Positions 45,486 through 57,653 of a stretch of DNA of 64,000 nt are shown one piece after another (the stretch's first letter is position 1; each line of letters begins with the position of its first letter). The DNA comes from Acorus gramineus (lineage: Eukaryota; Streptophyta; Magnoliopsida; Acorales; Acoraceae). The stretch is taken from positions 1,484,806-1,548,805 of the forward strand of contig JAUJYN010000013.1 of NCBI GenBank assembly GCA_030737835.1, given 5' to 3'. A model generated the notes under the pieces. The model was given only the letters and a program-made list of their open reading frames with translations. It was not told the origin of the DNA and made no database searches. The translations under genes and the position numbers were made by a program.

Positions 45486-46820
45486 GTAGGTGCTGTTCTT
45501 TTGCAAGAGAAGAGACTGGTTGCGTTCTTCAATATAACTCATCATCGAGTTCTTCCGCTCTTCAATTAATGTTTTCTTGTATTTCACCTTTGACAAGAGA
45601 AGAGACGTTTCCTTGACTTTAAATTTCTTCTCAATTAAATTAATCATGTAGAAAGTTGAATGTATCTCGATTTGTAGCCCAAATTTCTTCACCAATGTAG
45701 TAGTCGCAAAGTCTTCATTGTTATCATTGTTGATGATGATGACTTTCAAAACACTCTTGTTGATAGTGCATGTATCCTGCAACACGAGCTTCTGCAGGGG
45801 CTCTTCCATCTTAGGGGTCACTGCTAAGGACCGTGAAAACAACTCTTCTTGTTCTCCTCCAATAACATCTTCAGAATCACTAGAAAAAGCAACATCCTTT
45901 TCTCCTTTATTGCTCATGTCATCATCGATCTCTGGTTCACGATGAAGTTGACCCGCTCTCCTTCTTCTTCAGCGAACTCGACGCCATCATACATATCATC
46001 ACCACCAGTTGCGTTGCTACTTTTGTCTTCATCAATATCTGATTCAACCAGATGTTGATCATATGGATCGATTTGCGGGCTCTTTTGATTTTCTAAAAGA
46101 CTTTCTTTGGTCGCATCCATCGATCCATCAATCATAACCTGCACGCTTGATCCCTCTAATTGTGATTCCACCATTGCAGCTGGGCGACAATTTTGATACA
46201 ATTGGGGCACATATTGTTTATATTTTGGTGGTAGAAATTGATCTCTAAGTTGTTTCATCCTCCTCCACGTACGAACAAGTGCTCTTCCTCGTTGTTGTCG
46301 GGTTCTCTGAAGTTGGTCTCACCAAGCGGTGGCACCACTTTTTAATCAAAATGCCCACCAATTTGACTATCTTCTCATCTGAAACCACCATCATCTCAAA
46401 ATATCTCTCGACCTCTAAGATCCAATCAAGGAAATCATCGATCTACATATTATCTATGGAATATCCGCCTTTAATCGGTAATCATTGTATTTCATACGCC
46501 CCCTCCCCGGCTGATATCCGTGAAGTCCATTATCTTCATCATCCGAATCTTTCTCATCATCAAATTGATAATGAAGAGGACGTCGAATCATGTTCGGTGC
46601 AATAGGTCGGCCTTGGGCAAATCCCTCAGCGCGTTTCCTATCATCTTCAGGATGCCTGTTGTTGGCGTTGAGGTTTAGGCCATCAATCATCTCGCGGATC
46701 TCTCGCATCTGATCACGTTGTTCCTCGAATGCTTTCCACAGGTCCTCCAACCCACGACCACCGTCAATAGGTTGGTTGTCTCTCACTTTGTTATCTGCCA
46801 TCGAAGCTAGGCAAATTTTC
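45486..46820 (-). pseudogene. Gypsy gag N-terminus and degraded protease block
   Basis: Reading from the LTR at 46833 on the minus strand, gag begins MADNKVRDNQPIDGGRGLED with a coiled-coil-like LWKAFEEQRDQMREIREMID. It then continues through [20 protein letters not shown]. An acidic linker follows, then a corrupted protease (KVIIINNDNNEDFATTTLVK where DSG is expected). At about 45480-45540 the + strand instead shows a fragment of RNase H (VGAVLLQEKRLVAFF), marking another junction. Confidence 0.8.
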
Positions 46821-46832
46821 GCTCTGATAACA

Positions 46833-47355
46833 CCTAACACAACGAAAAACTAGAACAAAGATCCAACCAACGTTAAGATCCTTCAACAAACCCCAATTCT
46901 CAAAAGAGAAATGAAACTAAAAAATATATTCATCAAACTGCCAACCCTAAATTACAAATCTCCCTTTTATACTAAAAGTTACCAAAAATAGTAAAAACAG
47001 AAATTTGCGATAACTAACTCTAGAGGATCCTAGAAGATCTTAAGATTTGATTTCAGTAAAATCCGAGTTATTATGAAGGAGATATTCAGAATTTAAAAAG
47101 CTACTAAAAATAGCGAAAATGCCATTTTAAAGGCTGAAACATAGGAAAAATGGAAAAATAAGCACGTGTTGTATCGTAGAGACAACTTTTGAAGATCTCC
47201 TCGATATCTACCTCCAGTAGCAATTTCAGGCGATTCTGAGTTCGGGACGCCTTTTATTTCTACTAGCCAGTTTTTCTGTAAATATTTAGAAATCTCAAAA
47301 TGAACCCTTTCAGGTTCATCGCTCTCGAAATGCGTTGACCACCCGTTTTACATCA
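46833..47355 (-). mobile_element. Gypsy LTR, minus orientation
   Basis: On the minus strand it starts TGATGTAAAACGGG and is followed by the PBS variant TGTTATCAGAGC (46821-46832). Length and internal blocks match the plus LTR at 44951, with an identical TATA region (AGTATAAAAGGGAG). It is the true 5' LTR of the minus-strand element. The right flank is again AT-rich dispersed repeat. Confidence 0.87.
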
Positions 47356-48800
47356 GATATGCACTTTATATCAAAGCATATACCTCATTTGATAATGTTT
47401 AATTTACTATTTTAAAAAAAAAAATGTGAGGTCTGAGTTTTGATTGGTGAATGTGATCGAGCCTAACATTTTCCATTCCTAAATGGCACAAAGAGCCTGG
47501 CCCAACTTAATTTGATAGGAGATGCAAAGCCCCAGTCAAGTCCGATCTCAGCCCATTGATGCGTTATGGAAATTTTTTTCCATAAAATAGAAAATATACA
47601 ACCTTGTTTTAGAAATCTCGTTATAAATGTGTATATAAGCACATACACACCATAATGTTTTACATGTATAAGTAAATATTTTTGAAAGAAAAATCTATCA
47701 ATTTTGCTAAATAATTTCTTAGAAAATTTTTCGAAGAATTCCTTCTTGCTTCTCACCCCTATTTGGATATTGTATATTTTGATATTGCTATGAGAATAGA
47801 TATGTCTATATTATCCCTCAAAAAAATATTTGATGAATATTACTTGTTAAGGGGGTTGAATATATTATAATTCACCATAGTTTAAAGATAAGCCGGATCT
47901 ATAACTGTAGATATGGTTTGATTTCCACAAGAAAATTACATCGTGATTTGAATCTCTATGAAACAATACCATCAACGAGAGGTTAATTCAAAAAGTTCAA
48001 TGACTTTTTATATATTTTTATAGAAAAGGGAGCCAAAGCTCGGGTTTCATATTAAAAAAAAAAAACAATCAAAAAAATTAGGGCTAGAATCGATACATTG
48101 ATCCTTTAGCTTTCATGTGTCCACAGATATTAGTTGGAAAAACAAGTGGAAAGGGAGAGTTTCATCAATACTCTAATTTTCCAGCTGGATGAGGAAAATA
48201 AATGGCTAACATTTATGACATACAAAACAACCAAACTTGAGCAGAAGAAAAGTCCACTATCCTATGTGATTGGAGAATATCTCCTATGCATCAATTAAGT
48301 GATGATTCCCATTGGCATGCTACGTTTGGTAAATTCCAAATTAATTTTCAACAGGAGACATTACAGGTGAAATGAGACTCGCATGCATGTCATGAAATCT
48401 ATCATGATATAAGCTACAAAGTCCCCTACCCTGCAATATTGATAAACCAATAGTAGTACTAGAAAGACATGAACAAATACGAATCCAGAATGAATTATGA
48501 GCTAAAGCCCACTAGAACCCACCCATAGAACTCTATACATGGAAATTGGAAAATGTTAGACTTTGTCACATTCACTAATAAAGCATATGTTTTGATAAAA
48601 AGTGCATATCGCTCCATTTCGAGTTGAATGAACCTAATTTAGTAAGTGTAAGAAAATATTTAATGAGGTATATACAATATTTAACGAGGTATATGCTTTA
48701 CTTGATTTTTAACGAAGCATATGCTTCACTGGATTTCTAACGAGACATATAAGACTGTGTTTTGGACTGAGAAAAAAATTGAGTGTAGCAGCACTCCTCG

Positions 48801-48838
<38 letters not shown>

Positions 48839-49651
48839 ACATGCATGAGACTTGTTTTAAACCAGAATAAGCTCCAAGGTGACAATGTACCCATCATGAG
48901 CCATCAGCCTTTGGGATAAGTTCTTGAATTGGGTGGAACAAAAGAAATACATTTTAACTCGCACACTCTTGAACAAACCCATCAAATCTTTGGAAAGTTT
49001 ATCAAATTTGGATCAGAAAGCATGTTGGAATGCTGTTCGACCAAGTCTTATTATGGATCAGCCTGATAGAGAATTAGAGATGCTAAGAAAGTTTCAGCTA
49101 AATGAAAAGCTATTGAACTTTTCTTCAATCTTGTTTGACAAATTATGCTGTTGTTGCCACAAATTTGCATGTTCACACTGGCATACAAGGGTTAAGATTT
49201 TGATAATTGAAATTATCAAAATAATGGGACACAATATGGAAAGAAAACTTTCTATGCATGAAACCTACACAACCACAGCTGAAATTATTGATTTCCATCG
49301 AGTGAAACATGCCCCTGATTAGGGAAAACTCTTGCATTCTTTTTCTTCCACATATGTCATGTAAAACTCTTGCATTCTTTTTCTTGTTACTTGCAATTGA
49401 GAGTCCGAGTTCAGGCAGGCTTGGGTACCAACAATATCGAACTGCGCACAATGTATGAATCAAACTACATAGTCTATGAATTGAACTGTATAGGCTGTGC
49501 AGTTCGATTAATAGGCTGTGTAGTTCGATTCATAGGTTGTGCAGTTCGATACTGATGATACTGATGGTATCCAGACCTGACTAGATCTGAAAAATTGAGC
49601 ATTTGCGGAGATACCCATCAAGGGTGTGCTTTATCCGAGTTGGTATCCATT
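47356..49651. other. Dispersed-repeat copies and intergenic sequence
   Basis: About 47360-47480 is a partial copy of the AT-rich dispersed repeat, and about 48540-48800 is another whose inner part mirrors 39420-39578 in reverse. A (TA)n run lies at 48801-48826. The 132-codon frame at 48924-49322 has no recognised domain. The rest is unassigned. Confidence 0.5.
49487..49552. repeat. 21-bp tandem repeat, three units
   Basis: ATAGGCTGTGCAGTTCGATT repeats three times with single-base changes, and looser versions (TATGAATTGAACTG) precede it. The period is a multiple of three, so a short frame stays open across it. Confidence 0.85.
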
Positions 49652-52600
49652 CAACATGTTGTGCTTGTGTCATGAAAGAGCCATTCTGGTTAAGTTAGTG
49701 TCATTTGGAGCCTTATTTTTCGATCAGAGCCGCTAAAATTTTAGTTTTTAGTTACCTGCGGGAGTTGGGGTGCTCTGACTGACAATCTGACTACATAATT
49801 GTTCTCCTAGTACTGGCATTAGCCTACCTGTAAATTTTTGTTGCATTCTGACATCTTTTTAGAAGTTATGCAGTTTCTATTGGTATTCGGATTTAATTTT
49901 ATTAACGCTCAAGATGGAGTATTTTAAATGTGATTTTATCATGAGATGTTCGGATTTGAGTTAGCTTTCATACAAAAGTGGAATTGGATCATCTTGATTC
50001 ATGTAGCAAAAGTTATGGGTATTTTTTCAATTACACCCGGGGGATGAGAAAATCCTGGCAGCAGCCCCGTTATGTTTAGCTCACATTTTGAAATAGCTGT
50101 AGGGTTATTTAATCTTGGCATAAACATAAAAGTTGTAAATAATCTTCTTGGCATTCCAATGGATTTTGAATTGTACAATTCGGAGCTACATTATGGAAGT
50201 TATGGCTGTTCTAGTGAAGCATGTCCAGAATTTCTGGTCAGGGATGATTTAGTCCTTTCACCCCACTAAATCTGATGCATTTAGGGCAACAAAGAGGGGT
50301 TTTTGCTACCATTTTTGGGGGCCTAGCAGAGGAAAATCTGAGAGAGAGAGAGAGAAGAAGAGAAGAGGAGAAGAGGAAGAGGAGAGGAAGAGATTGAATA
50401 GAATATGAAGCTTTGATTGTGAAGATGAGGGAATCCATATTAATTTGCTTTCTTCCCTGCCACTTGTTGTTGCTACTGCTCTCGCTTTCTCTCATGATCC
50501 TTTAGAACTTGATTTCTAGTGAATCAATCCATGATGTGTTTGTGGGATCTTGGTAGATCTTTGTTGGAGGAGTAGTGAGAGGATTGTTTATGCATGTGGG
50601 GTGACTTGAGTGTGGTTGTTTTATGTTACTCACCCTTACTAACCCTTCCTCCCTCTCTGTTTTTGCTCTCCTTTGTGTGGAACAGCAGTGGTTGGGGTGA
50701 GGAAGAAGTGATGATAGTGTTGGGAGGCTTGGGTGGTGCTTAGAGAGGTAAGGCAGATTTCTGTCTTGTGAAGACCTTTGTGAATTTGGTACCTAGAGAT
50801 ATATTTTGAGGCTTGTCTAGATGTTATATATAAAATTTGGTGTCATTATGATATCTGTGTTGTTAGTTAGAACCTTTTTTGCATGAACTGTCGAGATTCG
50901 CATGGGAACTGACCAGTTTCTGAAAATATTTTAGTTTGGGCACATAGAGACTAAATCAGATTTTTATGTCTTCAAGGATTATGATCCCAACATGTCATAG
51001 AATGTGTATGATTTATTTCAGAATTATTGGATGTGTATTGGGTGATGTAGAGAGCAATATTTAGGGCTGGTCGGAGCAGATATACCAGTTTTGGATGATT
51101 GTGTGTCAAAGAGTTATTATGCATGTTGTGGAAACTATCCAGAGTTAGGTTCTTCATGAAGTAGGATTATATGTGTGTCAGGAGGATTCATATTTTAATT
51201 GGGAATCATTGGTTGTGTTTTGCAGCTTTCGTTGGCGGATCTCGCGATGAATGAGTTTTTTGTGAGTGGTTCGATCCAACCCTTTGGAAAGCGCTCGATG
51301 CACGTAGTCATGGATTGTGCATCCATGGGGCATCTTGGCACCCCTATTATGTTAGATATTGCATGCTAGGACTGTATAGCTCGTATATTGTGTAGAACCC
51401 CCTATTCTACCTTGTACTTGCCTATGTAATTGTATTCATGTATGAATGATCATGTTTGCATGCGCCCTGCTTGTATGGGCATTTATCTTGTGTATTTATA
51501 TGGATATATAGAATATGGCATGCCTTAAGTAGTCTTTGGTTGTAAAATTACCCCCCTTTTCTAATAATACCTAGCTTGATTAAGGCTTTGGTTAATATTT
51601 GGGTACATGCCTAGTAGCTTGATTAGCTTGATTAAGACACGAGGGCATGGTATAGTTGTTGTGCAATATTGTTGGGGCAAGGCTATGACCAGCTTCCTGA
51701 GATGATGAGGCTTTCTCTCTCTCTCGCCTTCCCTCTTTACGCGAACTGAGTAAGTAGATGTGGTTCCTACTTGACTCAGGTTCGCTTGGGATTATTGGAA
51801 TGCGCATGTTGGTGCGCGAGACTTCGCCTAACCCTTCCCTTTTAAGTTGGTAATATCCAACGCATGTTAGGGTATATTTTGTATGTTTGTATGATTAATG
51901 GCCTTGTATGCATGTTTAATTAGGCCATACCTTTTATGTATGTTGCATAATGTGTTGTTTATGATGTATATTCATGTTAGGGAGTACCCCTATTATTAAT
52001 CTCTAGGTTATCGTTCATGTGGTTCATGTATATAACTACGATAGAAATTCTTCTGTTATAATTATGCGCATGTTAAAAACTACTTGGGCCTATCTGTAAT
52101 AGGCGTGGGTATGACCCGCTATCAGGTTGAACCTTATTAGTTAAAGCGCAAGCGATGTAATCGCCACCTTGCATCTGAGTGATGCACTCAATGAAATTCA
52201 AGAGAATTCATTGTTGTATCTGTTTTGTTAAACCGGTGGTTATGGCATTAAGCTAGGCCTACCCGTGTTAGGCGTGTGTATGAACCGCCTGTTGGGTTAT
52301 ATGCCTTTGGTTTATTTCTGTGCGAGAGCAGAGGTAACTCCTCGCGTCCAAGAGTGTTCGATATCATCGGTATGTGATTATCGAGAGTAGTTGATCTAGG
52401 CGGTTTGCATTGTGAGCATAGAATCCTTCTCCCCTTCATCGATTCCGTGTTGAAGCTACCAGACGTTGAAGCTGTCCTGACAGAGGGCTCCCATCTATAG
52501 GTACTACCGATGCGTTCGACAAATGTACTAATCATGGGAGTATACTAGGTAGAGGCTACCCAGGAGAGGGCTACCGGATGATGAAGGGTGTAGAGCAAAA

Positions 52601-52707
52601 GGATTTATCCCAAAAGTCCCTAGGGTCACCCCTCCGGGGACTAGGATGAGGATGTGTTGGGAGTCACGTGGTCATGTGACTCTTATACCAGTCGAGTATA
52701 CTCTGGG

Positions 52708-52846
52708 TATGTTACGCCTAACGCTTGAGATATCGTAGTGTATCTCTACCTCATAGCGAAAGGACTTGTTGTACTATGTTATGTCTAACGCTTGAGGTAT
52801 CGTAGTCTATCTCTGCCTTGTAGCTGTTAGACTCGTTGTAAACTAT
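52708..52846. repeat. 68-bp duplication in the outer LTR
   Basis: Two units share GTCTAACGCTTGAGGTATCG, then TAGTnTATCTCTnCC and ACTnGTTGTA. A related single word (GTCTAACGCTGAGGTAG) occurs in the inner LTR near 53987, supporting common ancestry. Confidence 0.75.
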
Positions 52847-53603
52847 TATCCAGTAACACCATGTGTTATGATTAATAGCTTGTTCATCCCCGAATGTCCT
52901 TTGAATTTCCCTCTGGAACAAGGGTGAGGTGTGGTCGTGCCGCTGCGTGACCTTGTTATCCTTTGGGTCTCTACCTATGTTTTCCTTGAAAGAAAATTGC
53001 CTTGTGTTAAATTGTTGTGATGGTGTTTGGCTTCCAGCTACTCACTGAGCTTGTAGCTCACCCCTCGTATTGTCACGCCCCGGGCGTCCCCGGTACGCGG
53101 CAAGTGTATATAAAATATCAGAATCTACACAGGAGGTCAATAATATATCATACACAAGCAGCCAGAATGACACACAGACAACAAAAGCAGGGCTGACATG
53201 ATATATACACCAAATGCGGAAGCTAAATACTGAATCTGTAATCAAAACACACTACAGACTCCATACATAATCACATGTCCTGTGAGAGCCAATATACATA
53301 CACAGACATCCAAGTACAACACAAACACGTGCCCAAGCGCATGAAAGTAATACATACTGGCACAAGGGATGCTGATAGTCTCAGAAACTCGCGGGACGTG
53401 GCGCTACTCCGCTACTGATGAAGTCCCTCGGGGAGCTCCTCCTCTGGATCCGACTCAGATGACACTGAAGAGAAAATATTATGCGAGGGGTGAGCCACAC
53501 GCTCAGTGAACGGCACAACCCATGCATCACAGACAATATTGACCACAACCAGATAATCCTTATCATCCACAACCACATTACCATAGCCACAAATAACAAC
53601 AAT

Positions 53604-53875
53604 TCCTCAAACTAGTGGGTCGCTACCGCCAACCCACTACACCCTCACCCTCACCCTCAATGGGTGACCAAGGATATTGGGACTAATCAACACAAAACCA
53701 GCGGGTCGCTTCCGCCAACCCGCCACACCCTCACCCTCACCCCTCAAGGGGTGACCAAGGATATTGGGACTTACAATCCAGTGGGTCGCCACATCGCCGG
53801 CCCACCATACCCTCACCCTCAACAGGTGACCTAGGCTCTTGGGACTGACTAGGCTGTTGGTCGCCCTTGGTCCAC
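53604..53875. repeat. About 94-bp tandem repeat, three units
   Basis: Each unit carries GnGGGTCGCnnCnCCnnCCC, ACCCTCACCCTCA and GGTGACCAAGGATATTGGGA. The third unit is diverged (CCTAGGCTCTTGGGA). It lies inside the inner LTR. Confidence 0.85.
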
Positions 53876-54759
53876 CGGTAGTCTCTCCTCACTCTGTAGG
53901 TCGTTTGGCCACTCCCATGTTCAGCACAGTCCTTCTACCAAATCAGGAGGCGCCTACTACTGGGAGCCCCTGCACGGGACAACCTGTCTAACGCTGAGGT
54001 AGTCTCTACACGGATCCAACGAAGGGAACAGAACAGCCTATCCATCGCATATGATCCACTCGGATCCGCAGACAACACATCATAACAACACTAATGTTCT
54101 GAATTCCTCAGAACCCACCAGGGCGCATAACTACGATGCGGGGAACATGCATAAGGTTATAACAAGGGTGGAATATCATTGGGGGAAAGAAACTCGGGAG
54201 GGCAGCGTGAGTTCCCGTTATAGGACACCCCGACAACCAAACAAGGAACACGGTGTACCCTAACCCGGGTCTCACCACTGTCCTCGCAAGGCCCCTCCCC
54301 TATAATATTCACTATAACATGCAATTTAACAAATACTAGCATTTAATTTAATAAATAAACTAGTAGGGCACATTCATCGGTCGGGCTTCCTAACATGGAA
54401 ACGGGGGACATGGTGCATGGCTCATACCCATATCCTAAGGGTGCAAGTCCCTAACATGCAAAGTCTAGGGTAACATGCATTCTACAATTAAATCATGCTC
54501 GCATGATATACAAATTACAACATGCCAATATTCATCCATGGCGCCCCAGGAGAGGTCGGTATACGCCCAAGGGTGTATAACACCTCTCTACTGGGTTGGA
54601 TTGTCCCACTCACCGAAATCCGGGTCGTCGCGCGACCGTCCGTCAAGATCTGCAAGACAGGCATTTATACGGTGAGTAAAATCCACAATTACCCCAAAAT
54701 ACCCAAAAATACATTAAACAACTCCAAAAATACCCCATACTCGGGCAAACGAACATACG

Positions 54760-55760
54760 GCACGTACGCACGCTAGCCCGAGCACTCCGGCTCACTCCCG
54801 CACCACCGGCAACCACCCGCACGGCCACCCGACCCCTCGGGTGCGCCGCCGCGCCTCAGCCCGCGCGCCCAGGCGCCGCCGGGCCCCTGCCCGCCGCCCT
54901 GGACCCGCAGCCGAGCCACCCGGTGCACCGCGCCCACTGCGACCCGCCGCAGCAGCCCACGCGCACCCCCGCGCTCCCCGCGCACACCACGCGAGCACGC
55001 CGCACGCCCCGCGCGCACCGCCAGCTCCCACACCGCGCGCACTCCGCGCGCACCACCAGCTCCCACACCGCGCGCACGCCTGCCTCTGCCCCAGCGCCCC
55101 GCGCGCACGCCCCACAGCGGTGCCCAGCACCCTGCGCCCAGCACCCTCGGCCAGCACCCGGTACCCGCGACCCAGCGCCCAGCACCCGGGACCCTCACCC
55201 AGCGCCCACGCGCACGCCCGCGCAACGCGCGCCCAGCGCGCCTGCCAGCCTGCCCGTGCTGCTGCCCGCGTTGCCTGCCTGCGCGCGTCGCCGAGTGGCC
55301 CGAGCACCGCTCGCCCTGCACGCCCAGCCACTGCCCGCCTGATGCCCGAGCGCCCCTGCCCTGCACGCCTGCGCGCCCAGCCTGCCAGCCCAGCCTGCCA
55401 GCGCGCACAGCCACTGCCCGCAGCCAGCCTGCACCGCACACTTCCCTCTGCACCCCCCGAGCGCACGCCCGCGGGCGCACCCGCGCGCACGCGCTCGCGC
55501 GCCCAGCAAACTGGTGCACCTGCTCCCAGCCTACCCGAGCTAGCCCTGCCAGTGGGCCCAGCGCGCACGCCCAGCCCTGCTGGCCCCCAGCGCCACCCGA
55601 GCGCACGCACGCCCAGCCCTGTTGGCCCCCAGCACCACCCGAGCGCACGCACGAGCGCACGCGCACGCGCGCCGGCGCCAACCACTGCGCCCGCACCACC
55701 CTGCGCTGCTGCCCTGCCCGAGACAGCAGCCTGTCAGCCCTAGCTGCACGCCTGCCAGCC
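54760..55760. repeat. GC-rich low-complexity island inside the inner LTR
   Basis: About 1 kb is dominated by GC-rich words such as GCGCACGC, CCAGCC, CCCGCGC and CTGCC, in sharp contrast to the AT-rich window. Local tandem copies of CAGCCCTGCTGGCCCCCAGC, with a period of about 42 bp, occur at 55568-55660. Long frames exist on both strands (300 codons on plus, 357 on minus) only because AT-rich stop codons are rare. Neither shows a protein domain, so I call it non-coding. Confidence 0.8.
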
Positions 55761-56232
55761 CGAGCTCCTCTACCACCCACCTCCGACCACCACCACAGCC
55801 TCCGACCACCTCCCACAGCCCTCCGGCGGCCACCCACCGCCGCCAACCTCCTCCCAACCCCATTTCCACCCTCCTAGCATACATCTAAGCAAGAAAGAGA
55901 GGGAAAAGAGGCTTACCAAGGGGAGGAAAGGAAATTCGGTTGCTCTCCGCGCACCGAAACCTCTCCCAAAAGGTTTCCAACGCCCGGATCTACCTCCACC
56001 ACCGAGATGGCTCAAAACAGAGGAGAAGAGAGGGCGGACGGAGGGGCAAATCTCGCCGGAATCCGGATTTGAAACCACCGGGGTGTAGATCGGGACCCGA
56101 TCTACACTTCCTAGGTTTTGGGTTTTAAGCTTTGAGGGGTCTAAGGGCCTCAAAAGCAAGAAAAACGGAGGAGAGGAGAGAGAGGGCTCAAGGTAGGAGA
56201 TGATGAATAGTGCCAGATATTTTTAGATTTCA

Positions 56233-56241
56233 CTTTATATA
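56233..56241 (-). promoter_or_regulatory. TATA box of the inner LTR
   Basis: TATATAAAG lies on the minus strand, followed by CTCTCTCTCCTCTCCTCC about 60 bp downstream. It is the only promoter-like signal seen in either giant LTR. Confidence 0.5.
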
Positions 56242-56905
56242 GCAAGCGACTTAAAAACCCAGATACGCCCCGGAACTGCAAAATTTTGGAAACGTTACCG
56301 GAATTCAACGAAATTTTCGTGAGAGGCCTAAAACGGCACCAGGACACCAAATATGCAGTTAGATTTTCAATCGGAGTCTTCTAACTCAGGACGATAGCTA
56401 ACAGTCCAAAAATTAGCGGTTCCGATCGAAAACCGAAAAAAAAATGAAAAACTGCCAGAACGCTCCAACGGTTACCAGCAGGCTAAAAGTGACACATATA
56501 TAACATGCTGTTTCTTCCATAGGGGCGGTGTTGGGCGTGTAGCTGGAGCTTCCCTATGGTGTGGTCTTGAGTGTGTGAAACGTCCCATCTAGCGATTGGT
56601 GAGTGCGAGGCTGTCAGCAGTCCTAGTGTCGTATGTATTGGTAAATCGTGCGTGTTGCATTGATTGTATTTTATTTGGACTAGACTTGGCTCTCACAGGA
56701 CAGTGATTGTGTATTCGGGTCTGTAATAATATTTTGGTTTACAAACATAGTTGGTATTTTATGCTTCCGCTTTTCAATTAGCTATTATTTATCTTTGCCT
56801 TGCCACCTTGTATGCTGTTGTTGGAGTCTTTGTTGACCTCAGGTATTGATAAATGATATTATATATATTACCACGTCTCAAGGACGGCCGTCCTGGGGCG
56901 TGACA

Positions 56906-57371
56906 CAACATATTAACATTTTTTTAAAACAAAGCTAATACATTGAGTCTGTTTTCAACCTCGTTTATTGTTGTCACATCACTAACGCAAATACATTCAC
57001 AAAACTTGTAAAAAAAAATTATGCATTCAATTCGAATGAATATGTGCATCAATTTTTATAAAAAATATACTTCAAAAAAGAATTGGGAGCTTTAACGTGA
57101 CTGCAAATGTACCTGGACATATCATTTGTGACACTTTATATGGAAGGTTACACTTTAGAGGGTTGTCAAGCCATTCATCATGCCCCCATTTTGATATTGA
57201 ATTGAGTTATTCTGGGATAAATAATTATACCACTATGGTTATGGAATAAGTTATTTTCTATTTGATTGTATTTTCAGTTATTCTTATTAGAAAACGTAAA
57301 TAATTAATGTGTTATGTCATCTAGTTGAATTTGGATAAGTTGTTGGATAAAACGTGAATAAATAATAATTT
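56906..57371. other. Dispersed-repeat copy and filler before the copia element
   Basis: About 56925-57140 contains a diverged AT-rich dispersed repeat copy ending CTGGACATATCATTTG. The outer solo LTR therefore appears to have landed in or next to such a copy. The rest is AT-rich without a gene. Confidence 0.45.
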
Positions 57372-57376
57372 GAATT

Positions 57377-57653
57377 TATTGTAAATATGGATGTCTACCA
57401 TTGACTTTGTCATCACTTATCTTAAAGATTAGACTCAATCCTTTTGACTTTGTAAAGGATTGATAAAATCAAATCCCCCGAAATCTTGTTTGTTACTAAT
57501 TTTTAATGCCTATAAAATAAATATAGGCCTCCATTGTATTTCATTATATCAATTAAGAAGATAGAAAATACAGAAAGGGCTCTTCCTTCCTCTCTCTCTC
57601 ATATTTCTCTTTTGATTGGTATGCTGAATTTTATTCCTTTATGATTTATAACA
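57377..57653 (+). mobile_element. 5' LTR of the copia element
   Basis: It begins TATTGTAAATATGGATGTCT and ends GATTTATAACA. It contains GCCTCCATTGTATTTCAT and a CTCTTCCTTCCTCTCTCTC leader. CGTTATCA follows directly and may be part of the primer-binding region. Confidence 0.9.

Larger units (their letters stand above)
53071..56494 (-). mobile_element. Inner giant solo LTR nested in the outer one
   Basis: On the minus strand it starts TGTCACTTTTAGCC (56494) and ends GGGGCGTGACA (53071), 3424 bp. Flanks CGTAT (53066-53070) and CATAT (56495-56499) match at four of five positions. A TATA box TATATAAAG on the minus strand lies at 56233-56241, about 255 bp inside the 5' end, and a leader-like C/T-rich stretch follows. 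This fits an LTR U3 promoter and fixes the orientation. No internal retroelement sequence remains, so it is a solo LTR formed by recombination. The joined outer LTR reads smoothly across the excised insert (CTCGTAT|ATAACATGCTG). Confidence 0.75.
49657..56905 (+). mobile_element. Outer giant solo LTR (about 3.8 kb without insert)
   Basis: The segment starts TGTTGTGCTTGTGTCATG and ends CTGGGGCGTGACA, flanked by identical CAACA (49652-49656, 56906-56910). It is interrupted by the inner LTR at 53071-56494. Both halves are homologous to the inner LTR read on the minus strand: TTTTCGATCAGAGCCGCTAA near 49718; CACTGAGCTTGTAGCTCACC near 53044; GGCTCTCACAGGACA near 56689. No gag, pol, PBS or polypurine tract adjoins it. 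The ends and CAACA were placed by eye; the start is less certain than the end. Confidence 0.65.

Noticed and set aside
48924..49322. 132-codon plus-strand frame
   Set aside because: No domain, splice sites or compositional shift; it sits between dispersed repeats and the solo LTR.
54773..55846. 357-codon minus-strand frame, plus overlapping frames of up to 300 codons on the other strand
   Set aside because: The composition is Ala/Arg/Gly/Pro low complexity and follows the GC-rich repeat. Frames stay open on both strands, and no domain or splice signal is present.
53071..56905. A single DNA transposon with TGTCACGCCCC terminal inverted repeats
   Set aside because: The similarity of the two ends is explained by two oppositely oriented LTRs sharing a 3' end; flanks give no common duplication for that interval, while the nested-LTR model gives two.
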